64,000 nt of DNA, taken from the NCBI GenBank assembly GCA_964401385.1, contig CAYNYF010000007.1:7718-71717 (forward strand), in the 5' to 3' direction. Numbering within the stretch: the stretch's first letter is position 1; every line of letters begins with the position of its first letter. The notes under the pieces were generated by a model. That model searched no databases and was not told where the DNA came from. It saw only the letters and a list, made by a program, of their open reading frames with translations. This DNA is from CAYNYF01 sp964401385. Lineage in GTDB: Bacteria; Planctomycetota; Phycisphaerae; SM23-33. The translations under genes and the position numbers were made by a program. Below are positions 18,765-27,342 of this stretch, piece by piece.

Positions 18765-21431
18765 GTGCCCGTTGCGTATTCCGTCGAGACCTGCCGGGCG
18801 CTGGCCCGGGCCTTCGAGAAGGCCCGGGTGCTGCGCCCGATGCGGATCGGCCGATACGATCCGGGCACGGAGCTCGCGCTGGAAGTGGCCGGCGTGGCCC
18901 CGCGGCGGCGGGCGCGGGTGCGCCTGCGGCTGGAGGAGTTCGTCGGCGGGGGCTTCGCCGGGCAGGTGTACCGGGTGAGAGTCCTCTCGGCCGAGGGCGA
19001 GCACATCGACGGCCTGGAGGTCGACGCCCGCTGCGCCGTGAAGATCCTGCTGCCGCCGTCGTCGGCCAAGCGCAGGTTCCGCGACGCGCTGTTCCGGGCG
19101 GGCTTCCAGGGGGCGTTCGCCCCCCAGGTCAACCCCGCGGCCGCCCGGGCCGGGGCCATCTGGCAGAAGCTCATCCGAAGGGGCGCCCGGATTGGCCTCG
19201 GCGGCGAACGCGCCGTCGTGGACGTGCTGGCGACGTTCTTCGATCCCGGCCTGGGAAGCTGCGGCGAGATCAGCGAGTGGGTCGACGGGCGGGACTGGCG
19301 CTTCGAGGCCGACGACCGCCTGGACGACCGCAAGCGCTGGCTGCGGGGTAAGTCCGTCCCGCCGGAGCGGCTGGGCTCGGCGGAGTATCGGGCGAAGCGG
19401 GCGTTCATGCAGCGGCTGACGGCGCTGCTGCACGAGATGGGCGCCGGCGAGCTGGCCCGCCAGTACGAATGGTGGACGGCCAAGAGCCAGCCCAACGTGC
19501 TCAAGCGCCGCGGCGACGAAGCCGACCCCGCCGCCGCCCTGACGGCGGTGGACTTCCGCGCCGGGCTGGCGCTGCTGCCGCTGCTGCCGATGAGTCCGGC
19601 CGACGTGAAGCTCATCGGCAAGGGAATCGCCCGCGGATCGCTGGTGCAGTTCGACCGCGGCGACATGGGCAAGCTCCAGCGGTTCGTGGACGCCCACGCC
19701 GCCGACTTCGCCGACCTGGGCGACGCCCTGGACGAGCTGAAGGTCCTGGAGCGGGAGTATCGCGAATCGCTGCCGGACGTGGCCCACCATCACGTCCGGC
19801 TGCTGTACAGCGGGCGGCTGTGGTCGGGCATTCTACGCGGCATGGTGACGGGCTGGCGGTCCCGCGGCATCGTTGACGACCGCGCCGCCGACCGCCTGCG
19901 GGCAAGCCGCTTCGGCACGATACTCTTTGCCCTGCTCGGCCTGGCGCCGCTGGCGTCGCTGGCGGGCGCCGCGGGCGTGCTGATCTGGTTCTTGGCGGCG
20001 GGCAGGCTGAGCTGGTCCCTGGCCGGCCTGGCCGCGGGCGCGGGCATCGGCCTTGCCCTCATCGCCACGCTGGGGCGGCGGCTGTGGGGGCGAGCGGACC
20101 TGCGCCGGCATTACGGGCGGATGCTGGCAAGCCCCGGCTATTTCCGCCGGGCCGTGCGGGCGCTGGCGGCCGAAATGCTCACCGACTGGCACCGGGGCGG
20201 GCGCGTCAGCGCCGAGCGGGCAATGAAGCTGCTGGGCAGCCCCGTGAGAATCTTCGCCCACACGGTCCTGCTCGCCTGGATGCCGGCGAGGCTGCATCGC
20301 TTCTTGACGGATCGGCGTTTCGCCTGGTCGGCGGTCAAGCGGCTCGTGGCCCGGCCGGTGCGGCTGTACTTCAACCCCGCCCTGCGCGAGCAGTGGCTGC
20401 GCGAGATGGTGGCCGAGGGCCGCGCCAACGGCATGCTCACCGACCAGGAAGCCGACCACATCACCGCCCGCATCCGGGAGCCCTTCATCCAGAAATATCT
20501 CAAGAGCCTGGCCGTCCACGTCTGCACGCTGCCGGTCACGCAGATCGTCTCGGTGGCGGTGGCGATCACCTACGTGCTGCAACACCCGGAGCTTTCCTTC
20601 TCCGAGGCGACGATCCGGGCGGGGTTGATCCTGGGAGCCTTCCAGGTAACGCCCATCTCGCCGGGCTCGCTGGTCCGCGGGCTGTACGTGGTCGGCCTGG
20701 TGCTGCGCGAGCGGAACTTCAAGGACTACAACATCGCGGTCTTCCTGGGCTTTTTCAAATACATCGGGTACCTGGCCTTCCCAGTGCAGATGGCGTATCG
20801 GTACCCGGCGCTGGCGCGGTTCATGGCCGGGCGGTGGGCGACGGGGGCGGCCCACGTCGTGCCCGTCTTCGGCGAGCGCGGGGCGCTGCTGGAGCACGGC
20901 GTCTTCGACGCCTTCTACAACCGCCTGCTGACGCTGCGGCGGCGGTTTCGGGAAAAGGACGAGGCCCGCCGCGGCCGAAGGCCCAGGCTTTGGCATCTTC
21001 CCCTGTGCGTGCTGGTCGGGCTGGGTGCGTTCGTGCTGATCGAAGTGCTGTTTATGCTGTCCCGCGGCCACGTGCCGGCGCCCGGGGCGATGTGGTGGCT
21101 GGCGGTGTGGCCGCCGCTTCTAGCGGGAGCGGTCGCGGCCGGGGCCGGCGGAGGCGCCGCCGTCAGCAAGCGCATCCTGATGGGCTTGGGCGTCGGGGTC
21201 GCCATGGCGATCGTCTACGGGATTGCCAACACGACCCTGGGCGTGCTCGCGGCGGCCGGACACTCCCGGCCGGGAGGGGCGGGCATCGTCGAGGCCGGCA
21301 GGCTCCTCTGGCCGTTCCTGGTCGGAAGTCTGTGGCGGCTCTTTCTGCTGCCGATCCTGTCCACGCTCGGGGCGTTCCTGGCCGAGACGAGGCTCCCCCC
21401 GCCGAGGAGATCGCCCGTTCCGGGCGGTTAG
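18765..21431 (+). CDS. Kinase-fold-like domain fused to a multi-span membrane domain, unknown function
   Basis: An 888-residue protein starting at GTG 18765 behind TAGGAGA. The first ~300 residues resemble a divergent protein-kinase fold: a glycine-rich loop VGGGFAGQVY at 60-69, CAVKILLP with Lys93 in the position of the ATP-binding lysine, QPNVLKR at 242-248 resembling the end of a catalytic loop, and VDFRAG at 262-267 resembling the Mg-binding DFG. The usual catalytic Asp before the Asn is not present, so it may be a pseudokinase or an atypical kinase. About eight to nine hydrophobic spans follow between residues 385 and 875, including a block with FQVTPISPGSLVRGLYVVG. I know no named family for this combination. 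The kinase resemblance is inference from motifs only. Confidence 0.6.
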   Translation: MPVAYSVETCRALARAFEKARVLRPMRIGRYDPGTELALEVAGVAPRRRARVRLRLEEFVGGGFAGQVYRVRVLSAEGEHIDGLEVDARCAVKILLPPSSAKRRFRDALFRAGFQGAFAPQVNPAAARAGAIWQKLIRRGARIGLGGERAVVDVLATFFDPGLGSCGEISEWVDGRDWRFEADDRLDDRKRWLRGKSVPPERLGSAEYRAKRAFMQRLTALLHEMGAGELARQYEWWTAKSQPNVLKRRGDEADPAAALTAVDFRAGLALLPLLPMSPADVKLIGKGIARGSLVQFDRGDMGKLQRFVDAHAADFADLGDALDELKVLEREYRESLPDVAHHHVRLLYSGRLWSGILRGMVTGWRSRGIVDDRAADRLRASRFGTILFALLGLAPLASLAGAAGVLIWFLAAGRLSWSLAGLAAGAGIGLALIATLGRRLWGRADLRRHYGRMLASPGYFRRAVRALAAEMLTDWHRGGRVSAERAMKLLGSPVRIFAHTVLLAWMPARLHRFLTDRRFAWSAVKRLVARPVRLYFNPALREQWLREMVAEGRANGMLTDQEADHITARIREPFIQKYLKSLAVHVCTLPVTQIVSVAVAITYVLQHPELSFSEATIRAGLILGAFQVTPISPGSLVRGLYVVGLVLRERNFKDYNIAVFLGFFKYIGYLAFPVQMAYRYPALARFMAGRWATGAAHVVPVFGERGALLEHGVFDAFYNRLLTLRRRFREKDEARRGRRPRLWHLPLCVLVGLGAFVLIEVLFMLSRGHVPAPGAMWWLAVWPPLLAGAVAAGAGGGAAVSKRILMGLGVGVAMAIVYGIANTTLGVLAAAGHSRPGGAGIVEAGRLLWPFLVGSLWRLFLLPILSTLGAFLAETRLPPPRRSPVPGG

Positions 21432-21444
21432 GCGGAAGAGTTTC

Positions 21445-21930
21445 CTACCATCGCAGCAGGACTCTCAGGAATAGTTGGCAGGCGATGTTGGCGTATGCGC
21501 CGGCGACGAGGTCGTCGGTGAGTATCCCCCAGCCCGCCGGGAGCTTCTCGAGCCCGCGGGCCGGCGGGGGCTTGAGCACGTCCAGGATGCGGAACGCGAC
21601 AAAGGCAGCGGCCGCGACGATGAACACGCCGGAAATGCCCCCCCGAATCGGCAGGAAGCACAAGGCCACCGCCTGGCCGGCCCATTCGTCTATGGTGCAC
21701 TGGGAGGGATCTTTCCGGCCGAAGGCGCTCTCGGCGAACTTGCCCCAGGCCAAGCAGGCGGCCGAGGACAAGACGGCCAGCACGATCATCGCCGCCCCAA
21801 TGGCATAGACGTTCGCCCGAGTCAGCCAGGCTGCCACAAGGAACACACCCACCGCCGCCGCCGAGCCCCAGCTACCCGGGGCCACCGGCAGGTAACCCGT
21901 GCCAAATCCCGTCAGAATCAGCTTCCGCAC
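21445..21930 (-). CDS. pgpA: Phosphatidylglycerophosphatase A
   Basis: A 161-residue membrane enzyme that removes phosphate from phosphatidylglycerophosphate to give phosphatidylglycerol. Family signatures are all visible: GFGTGYLPVAPGSWGS at the N-terminus, DEWAGQAVAL in the middle, RILDVLKPPPARGLEKLPAGWGILTDDLVAG towards the end, including the paired Asp residues. Four hydrophobic spans fit the family. It lies 24 bases downstream of pgsA, so the two consecutive steps of phosphatidylglycerol synthesis are encoded together. Length is normal. Confidence 0.94.
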   Translation of the reverse strand: MRKLILTGFGTGYLPVAPGSWGSAAAVGVFLVAAWLTRANVYAIGAAMIVLAVLSSAACLAWGKFAESAFGRKDPSQCTIDEWAGQAVALCFLPIRGGISGVFIVAAAAFVAFRILDVLKPPPARGLEKLPAGWGILTDDLVAGAYANIACQLFLRVLLRW

Positions 21931-21954
21931 CGAAGCAGATCTCCCGGCGCCGTA

Positions 21955-22671
21955 TCATGCCTCCGGAGCATCGTCTCCGTCCTCGCGGCGGTCCGGCGGA
22001 GGCGCCGGCGGCCTGTCCGAGGCCCGCTCCGGGGCCAGCAGCCCCCGGGCCCTGTTTACGTAAGCCAGCCCGCTAAATACGGTTACGATCACCGCTAGCC
22101 ACACCAGAAACAGCCTCACGCTCACCGCCCACGGGGTCTTCGGCAGATTGGCAAGCTGGAAGAGCACCGCGCAAATGGCCATCGACTGGGCGGTGATCTT
22201 CAGCTTGCCCCAGACGGAGGCCTCGAACTTCTGGCCGATCGCCTCGCTGTAGCCGCGAATCCCGGAGACGACGAATTCCCGCGCCACCACCGCCACCACC
22301 ATCCAGGCCTGGACGCCGCTGGCCATGTTGCCGGTCAGCCAGGGCGGCAGGCCGCTCTCGAACCGCCCGACCAGCCCCTCTCTCAGGGCGAAGCTGAAAT
22401 TGCTGCCGGTCAGAAGGGTAAAGGCCCCGCAGACCAGCACCTTGTCCACGAACGGGTCGGTGACGCGCCCAAAGGCGGTGATCCGGTTCCACTTCCGCGC
22501 CAAGTACCCGTCCAGCACGTCGGTGATGCTGGCCACGACGTACAGGGCGAAGCAGACGTTCAGGAGGTGGCTGGCGTCGCCGGGCAATTCGTACATCGCC
22601 AGCAGGACGAAGAAGACGCCCGACACGGCCAGTCGCCCCACGGTAAGCCGATTCGGCAGGTTCCAATCCAT
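21955..22671 (-). CDS. pgsA: CDP-diacylglycerol-glycerol-3-phosphate 3-phosphatidyltransferase
   Basis: A CDP-alcohol phosphatidyltransferase that makes phosphatidylglycerophosphate from CDP-diacylglycerol and glycerol-3-phosphate. The diagnostic D-G-x2-A-R-x8-G-x3-D-x3-D motif is exact: DGYLARKWNRITAFGRVTDPFVD. I chose ATG at 22671 because MDWNLPNRLTVGRL is the usual PgsA N-terminus; an in-frame ATG at 22704 would add 11 polar residues. Several membrane spans follow. The C-terminal tail (PERASDRPPAPPPDRREDGDDAPEA) is polar and probably disordered. Gene order rimO-pgsA-pgpA suggests one operon. Confidence 0.94.
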   Translation of the reverse strand: MDWNLPNRLTVGRLAVSGVFFVLLAMYELPGDASHLLNVCFALYVVASITDVLDGYLARKWNRITAFGRVTDPFVDKVLVCGAFTLLTGSNFSFALREGLVGRFESGLPPWLTGNMASGVQAWMVVAVVAREFVVSGIRGYSEAIGQKFEASVWGKLKITAQSMAICAVLFQLANLPKTPWAVSVRLFLVWLAVIVTVFSGLAYVNRARGLLAPERASDRPPAPPPDRREDGDDAPEA

Positions 22672-22747
22672 GCAATTCTCACTACGGCGGCTGGACGGGC
22701 GCACGCGGCGGACGCCCGCACATCCGCGCGACCTTCGACAAGACAGA

Positions 22748-24151
22748 CTATCCGTTTACGACGTCCGCCGCTCCGGCGTCGACTTTCACGATAAGGTCAT
22801 AGTCGTCGAAGTCCACGACTTTCCCTTCGACAATCCTGCCGACAGGCGGGGCGGCGGCCCCCGAAGCCGGCCGATCAACCCCGGCCCCTGCCGGCCTGAG
22901 GATGCACAAGCTGTCCACCTCCGGGGCCTGCCCGGCGTGCCGCCCGACGCAGCGCCCGGCCGGGTCGATCCCGTCCACCAGCACCGCCACCTTCGAGCCG
23001 ACGCGGGCGGCGTTGGCGGCGAAGGCAATCTCCTGCTGCGCCTGCATCAGCAGCTCCCGCCGACGGGTCTTCACCTGCCGGCTGACTTGCCCACGCAGTC
23101 CGGCCGCCGTCGTGCCCGGCTCGGGCCAGTACGTGAACACGCCCATAGCCTCGAAACGGGCGGCCCTGACGAACTCCAGCAGTTCCTGGAACTGCCCGGG
23201 GCTCTCCTGCGGGAAGCCCACCAGGAAGGTCGTCCGCAGGCTGATCCCGGGGACGCGCCGGCGCAGGGTCGCCAGCAGGCTCTCGGCGCGCACCCGATCG
23301 TATCGCCGGCGCATCAGTTTCAGGATTTTGTCCGAGATGTGCTGGAGCGGCAGGTCGAGGTAGTTCACGATTCGCGGGCATTCGGCGATGGCGTCGATGA
23401 TCGGCTCGGTCAGCCTGCCGGCGTTGGCGTACATCAGCCGCAGCCAGCGCAGCCCCGGCAGCGCATCCAGTCGCCGCAGCAACGTTTCCAGGTTGGTTCC
23501 GTCGTCGAAGTCGCTGCCGTAAGCGGTCGTATTCTGGGCGATCAGAACGAGTTCAATGGCGCCGTCGGCGATCAGCTCGGCCGCCTCGTCGAGCACGATG
23601 TCCATCGGCTTGGACCGCAGCGGCCCGCGAATGCCGGGGATCGAGCAGAAGCTGCAACCGGTGCTGCAACCTTCGGCGATGCGGAGGTAGGCGGTGTGCC
23701 GGGGGGTGAGGCGCAGCCGACCGCGGTCGTCGGGGCAGTCTTTCCGGCCGATTCGGCCGACGCGGATGAAAGGGCTCTGCCGGGAGGTCACGGCCGAGAC
23801 GATCTCGTCGCGATGGAACAGGCCGACGATCGCGTCGACCTCGGGGACGGCCGAAAGCAGCTTCCCACCCTCGCGCTGCGGCAGGCAGCCGGTCACCACC
23901 ACCCGCCGGACGCGCCCCTGGCGCTTCTTCTCCAGGGCCTCCCGGATCGCCTCCATGGCCTCCTCCCGGGCCGGCGGGATGAAGGCGCAGGTGTTGATCA
24001 GGATGACGTCCGCCTGGTCGGTGGGCGCGCCGACCAGGCAGCCCGCCTCGGCCAGCAAGGCAAGCATCTTCTCACTGTCGATCAGCGCCTTGGGACAGCC
24101 CAAAGAGACCACCGCGATACGCAAGGGACCGCTCGCCGGCATGACCGCCAT
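22748..24151 (-). CDS. rimO: Ribosomal protein S12 methylthiotransferase
   Basis: A radical-SAM methylthiotransferase that modifies an aspartate of ribosomal protein S12. The N-terminal UPF0004 domain has SLGCPKALIDSEK, INTCAFIPPAREE and VTGCLPQR with the three cysteines that bind the auxiliary Fe-S cluster. The radical-SAM CxxxCxxC motif is CSTGCSFC near residue 165, followed by SIPGIRGPLRSKP, which is typical of RimO rather than MiaB. A TRAM-like C-terminal segment follows (RIVEGKVVDFDDYDLIVKVD), with a low-complexity insertion before it. The start is uncertain between in-frame ATGs at 24184, 24151 and 24142; 24151 leaves a normal N-terminus. Confidence 0.93.
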   Translation of the reverse strand: MAVMPASGPLRIAVVSLGCPKALIDSEKMLALLAEAGCLVGAPTDQADVILINTCAFIPPAREEAMEAIREALEKKRQGRVRRVVVTGCLPQREGGKLLSAVPEVDAIVGLFHRDEIVSAVTSRQSPFIRVGRIGRKDCPDDRGRLRLTPRHTAYLRIAEGCSTGCSFCSIPGIRGPLRSKPMDIVLDEAAELIADGAIELVLIAQNTTAYGSDFDDGTNLETLLRRLDALPGLRWLRLMYANAGRLTEPIIDAIAECPRIVNYLDLPLQHISDKILKLMRRRYDRVRAESLLATLRRRVPGISLRTTFLVGFPQESPGQFQELLEFVRAARFEAMGVFTYWPEPGTTAAGLRGQVSRQVKTRRRELLMQAQQEIAFAANAARVGSKVAVLVDGIDPAGRCVGRHAGQAPEVDSLCILRPAGAGVDRPASGAAAPPVGRIVEGKVVDFDDYDLIVKVDAGAADVVNG

Positions 24152-24370
24152 GATAAAGCTCAAAGCGAGACGGTAAAAGCCCAAACCCGCGGGCCGCTCC
24201 GCCGACGGGCAGGCGGCTCTGGATAACCGGCGCCGGAACCATTACGATGGGGCCACAGGATCAGCGTTTCGGGCGCGCGGGCCCGGAGGTTTCGGGGCAG
24301 TTGCCACGGCGACCCGTCAGGAACTCGGCGGCCCGTGACGCCGAATCAGCAAGCGGAAGGGAACCGGATC

Positions 24371-25825
24371 ATGAAACTGCGACCCGTATTGTATTGCCTG
24401 TTGGCTCATCTGGTGGCGCTGCCCGCGGCCGGGCACGCCCAGACGGCATACTACGCCGTCCTCATGGATGGCAAGAAGGTCGGCCACGGCACCCACAGCC
24501 GCATCGTCGCCGCCGGCAGGGTAACCACCACCGACGTCATGAAGATGACGCTGAGCAGAGCCGGCATGCCCCTGACCATTCGCCAGGAGGAAATCCACGT
24601 CGAAACCGTCGACGGCAAGCCGCTGAGCTTCAAGAGCGTCCAGGACATGGCCATCATGGCCATGGAAATCGCCGGGACCGTGGACAAGACCGGCAAGTTG
24701 CACATCAAGATCTCCTCCGGCCAGAACAAACAGGAACGAACGATGGACTGGCCCGAGGGGGCGCTGATGAGCGAAGGCCTGCTCCGGCTACAGAAGGAAA
24801 AGGGCATGGCGGAGGGAACCAGCTACACCGTCAAGATGTTCGCCGGGGCGCTGCTGGGGTCGCTGACGGGCCAGGTGCAAGTCGGCCCGACGCAGGACGT
24901 GGACCTGCTCGGGCGCGTCGTGAAGCTCACGGAGGTCAAGACGATCATCCAGGCGCCCACCGGCCAGATGACCTCCACCAGTTACGTGAACAAGGACTAC
25001 AAAGCCTTGAAGACGGTCGTGCCCGTTGTCGGCATGAAGGTCGAAGTGATCGCCTGTAGCAAGCAGGCCGCCCTGAGCAAGCCGGAGGCCTTCGAGGCGT
25101 TCGACAAGCTGACGCTGGCCAGCCCCGTCCCGCTGAAGGACGTGCGGTCGGCCAAGTCGATCACCTACCACCTGGCCCCGATCGGCGGAAAGAAGATCTC
25201 CCTGCCCGCCACCGACAGCCAGACGGTTCGGCCGGGGGAGAACGGGACGCTGATCGTGACCGTCCGCTCGATCGCGGCGCCGGCGGGGTCGAAGTTCCCA
25301 TACAAGGGCAGCGACGAGGCCGCCCTGGAAGCGCTCAAGCCGACGCGGTTCCTGCAAAGCGACAACCGGAAGGTCATCGCTCTGAGCCGCAAGGCCGTCG
25401 GCGACGCCACCGACGCCGCCGAGGCCGTCAAGCGGATCGAGACCTTCGTCCGCAAATACGTCAGCAAGAAGAGCCTTTCCATCGGCTACGCCACCGCCGC
25501 CGAGGTCGTCGAGAGCAAGCAGGGAGACTGCTCCGAGCACGCCGTCCTGCTGGCGGCCATGTGCCGGGCGCTGGGCATCCCCGCCCAGGTGGTCATGGGC
25601 ATGGCGTACGTGGAGGAGTTCGGCGGGCTGCGGCACGTCTTCGGCGGGCACGCCTGGGCGCGGGCATTCGTCGGCGGAAAGTGGGTCGATCTGGACGGGG
25701 CGATGAACGGCTTCGAGCCCGGACACATCACACTGGCCGTCGGCAACGGCAACCCGGAGAGCTTCTTCCAGATGCTCACCAGCCTGGGCTACTTCAGGAT
25801 CGCCAAGGTCGAGGTCCGGAAATAG
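24371..25825 (+). CDS. Secreted transglutaminase-like protease-fold protein
   Basis: From ATG 24371 the protein has a signal peptide (MKLRPVLYCLLAHLVALPAAGHAQT) and about 460 mature residues. A beta-rich N-terminal half is followed by a C-terminal transglutaminase core with the catalytic triad Cys-His-Asp: GDCSEHAVLLAAMCRALGIPA (Cys near residue 387), GGHAWARAFV (His) and WVDLDGAMN (Asp). In bacteria such exported domains are usually peptidases or amidases acting on extracellular protein or peptide links; the substrate here is unknown. It stands alone with its own upstream region of 186 bases; AGCGGAAGGG before the start is a possible ribosome-binding site. Confidence 0.87.
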   Translation: MKLRPVLYCLLAHLVALPAAGHAQTAYYAVLMDGKKVGHGTHSRIVAAGRVTTTDVMKMTLSRAGMPLTIRQEEIHVETVDGKPLSFKSVQDMAIMAMEIAGTVDKTGKLHIKISSGQNKQERTMDWPEGALMSEGLLRLQKEKGMAEGTSYTVKMFAGALLGSLTGQVQVGPTQDVDLLGRVVKLTEVKTIIQAPTGQMTSTSYVNKDYKALKTVVPVVGMKVEVIACSKQAALSKPEAFEAFDKLTLASPVPLKDVRSAKSITYHLAPIGGKKISLPATDSQTVRPGENGTLIVTVRSIAAPAGSKFPYKGSDEAALEALKPTRFLQSDNRKVIALSRKAVGDATDAAEAVKRIETFVRKYVSKKSLSIGYATAAEVVESKQGDCSEHAVLLAAMCRALGIPAQVVMGMAYVEEFGGLRHVFGGHAWARAFVGGKWVDLDGAMNGFEPGHITLAVGNGNPESFFQMLTSLGYFRIAKVEVRK

Positions 25826-25924
25826 CGCCGGCGCAAGTCCGGGCGGCCCATCGAGATCGCGCCGTTCGGGCGGGGCGGGCGGAAAGTATCGCCGCAGCCT
25901 GATAGACTTACATGAGGCAAGAGC

Positions 25925-27145
25925 GTGTTTGGGCTGCGGAGCCGCGGCATGGGCAGATTCGGCTGGCCAAAGGACGACGACGAGCTGCTGGCGCAACTCG
26001 CCGAGCAGCGCGGCCGCTACGAAAAACTGGTCAACAACATGTCCGACCTGCTGATGCTGATCGAGCCGGAGGGGGTGGTGTCCTTTTCCAACAAGGGCTC
26101 GCAGCTTCCGCCGCGGGCGGCGGCGTATCCGGGCGTGGGAACCCACGCGGCCGATTCCGTCGTCGAGGCCGACCGCCAGGCCGTCCTGGATGCCATGCAG
26201 GACGTGCTAAGCCGGCGCGCGGCGGTGAGGGAGCTGCTGTTCCGCATCCGCGACGGGGCCGGGGGCGAGAGGGTCATCGAGGGAAGGATCACGCCCGTCG
26301 TCGAAGGCGGCGAAGTGGCCCAGCTTGAGTTTCTCGGGCGCGACGTGACCGAGCGCGAGCGGGCGGCCGAGGCCCTGCGGACGGCCAACCAGGCGCTTCA
26401 GAAACGTCAGGCCGATCTCCAGCGCGACCTGAACGTCGCCGCCACCATCCACGCCTCGCTGCTGCCGGCGCCGCTTCTCACCGAGCGCATCCTGATCGAC
26501 CTGAAGCACGTCTCGCTCATCGGCGTCGGCGGGGACTACGTCTACATTCATCGCAAGGATCCGCTGCGGCCGGGATTGACCGTCTTCGACGTCTCCGGCC
26601 ACGGCGTCGGTTCGGCCCTGGTAGCCAGTCGGGTCCACTCGGCCGCGTACGCCATCATCAATCAGGGCGCCCCGCCCACAGAGATGATCGAGAGGCTCAA
26701 TCGTTTCATCTACCAGAGCTTCTCGGACCTGGGTATTTTCGTGACGCTGTTCGGCATGCAGTTCGACCTGCTGGCGGGCACGGTCTGCTACTGCGGCGCC
26801 GGGCATCCCCCCGCCCTGCTGCGGAAGGCCGGCACGGGCGAGATCGTCCAGCTCCGGAGCGCCCACCTGCCGATCGGGGTGGAGGCCAACGTCTTCATGG
26901 GCGAGCCGATGAATCACGTGGACATCGCCCGCGGTGACACCCTCTGGCTCTACACCGACGGCCTGGTCGAGATGCGAAACCGGGCCGGCCAGATGCTGGG
27001 CACCAAGGGGCTGGTCGAACGACTGGCTTCCTTCCGCATCACCGACCCCAAGGCCGGCGTGGCCGAACGCTGCCTCCAGGAAATCCTCGACGAGCAGGAT
27101 CCGCCCGAGGACGACGTCACCCTCGTGCTGGCGGCGATCAAATAG
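25925..27145 (+). CDS. PAS-SpoIIE (PP2C-type) serine phosphatase
   Basis: About 406 residues from GTG 25925, with ATG 25949 as an alternative. An N-terminal coiled coil leads into a PAS domain (YEKLVNNMSDLLMLIEPEGVVSFSN to LEFLGRDVTERERA), another coiled coil (QALQKRQADLQRDLNVAATI), then a SpoIIE-type PP2C domain. Metal-binding landmarks are present: GGDYVYI, FDVSGHGVGSALVASR, CGAGHPPALL, LWLYTDGLVEMRN and PEDDVTLVLAAIK. Such proteins dephosphorylate anti-anti-sigma factors in partner-switching stress systems and PAS provides the signal input. No anti-sigma or STAS gene is next to it, so its target lies elsewhere. Confidence 0.9.
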   Translation: MFGLRSRGMGRFGWPKDDDELLAQLAEQRGRYEKLVNNMSDLLMLIEPEGVVSFSNKGSQLPPRAAAYPGVGTHAADSVVEADRQAVLDAMQDVLSRRAAVRELLFRIRDGAGGERVIEGRITPVVEGGEVAQLEFLGRDVTERERAAEALRTANQALQKRQADLQRDLNVAATIHASLLPAPLLTERILIDLKHVSLIGVGGDYVYIHRKDPLRPGLTVFDVSGHGVGSALVASRVHSAAYAIINQGAPPTEMIERLNRFIYQSFSDLGIFVTLFGMQFDLLAGTVCYCGAGHPPALLRKAGTGEIVQLRSAHLPIGVEANVFMGEPMNHVDIARGDTLWLYTDGLVEMRNRAGQMLGTKGLVERLASFRITDPKAGVAERCLQEILDEQDPPEDDVTLVLAAIK

Positions 27146-27232
27146 CCGGCTCTTGCGGCGGCCGCGAGCCTGCCACGCCGCCGGCAAAGCGATCTCGGGG
27201 GATACCTGAAAAACCGGAAACAAACTCCGTCC

Positions 27233-27261
27233 TTACACGTCTGAATGCGGGAGAGTATAAT
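27233..27261 (+). promoter_or_regulatory. Sigma-70 promoter upstream of the secreted paralogue pair
   Basis: TTACAC (27233-27238) and a consensus TATAAT (27256-27261) are separated by 17 bases. The predicted transcript would have a leader of about 75 bases and a good ribosome-binding site (AGAGGAAGG) before ATG 27343. Confidence 0.6.
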
Positions 27262-27342
27262 CTACGCGCGCTGGGGAACCGGCCGGGCCGTGGTGCTGGG
27301 CAAATAACTTACGGCGAGGCCCCTGTAGAGGAAGGGCCGGCA

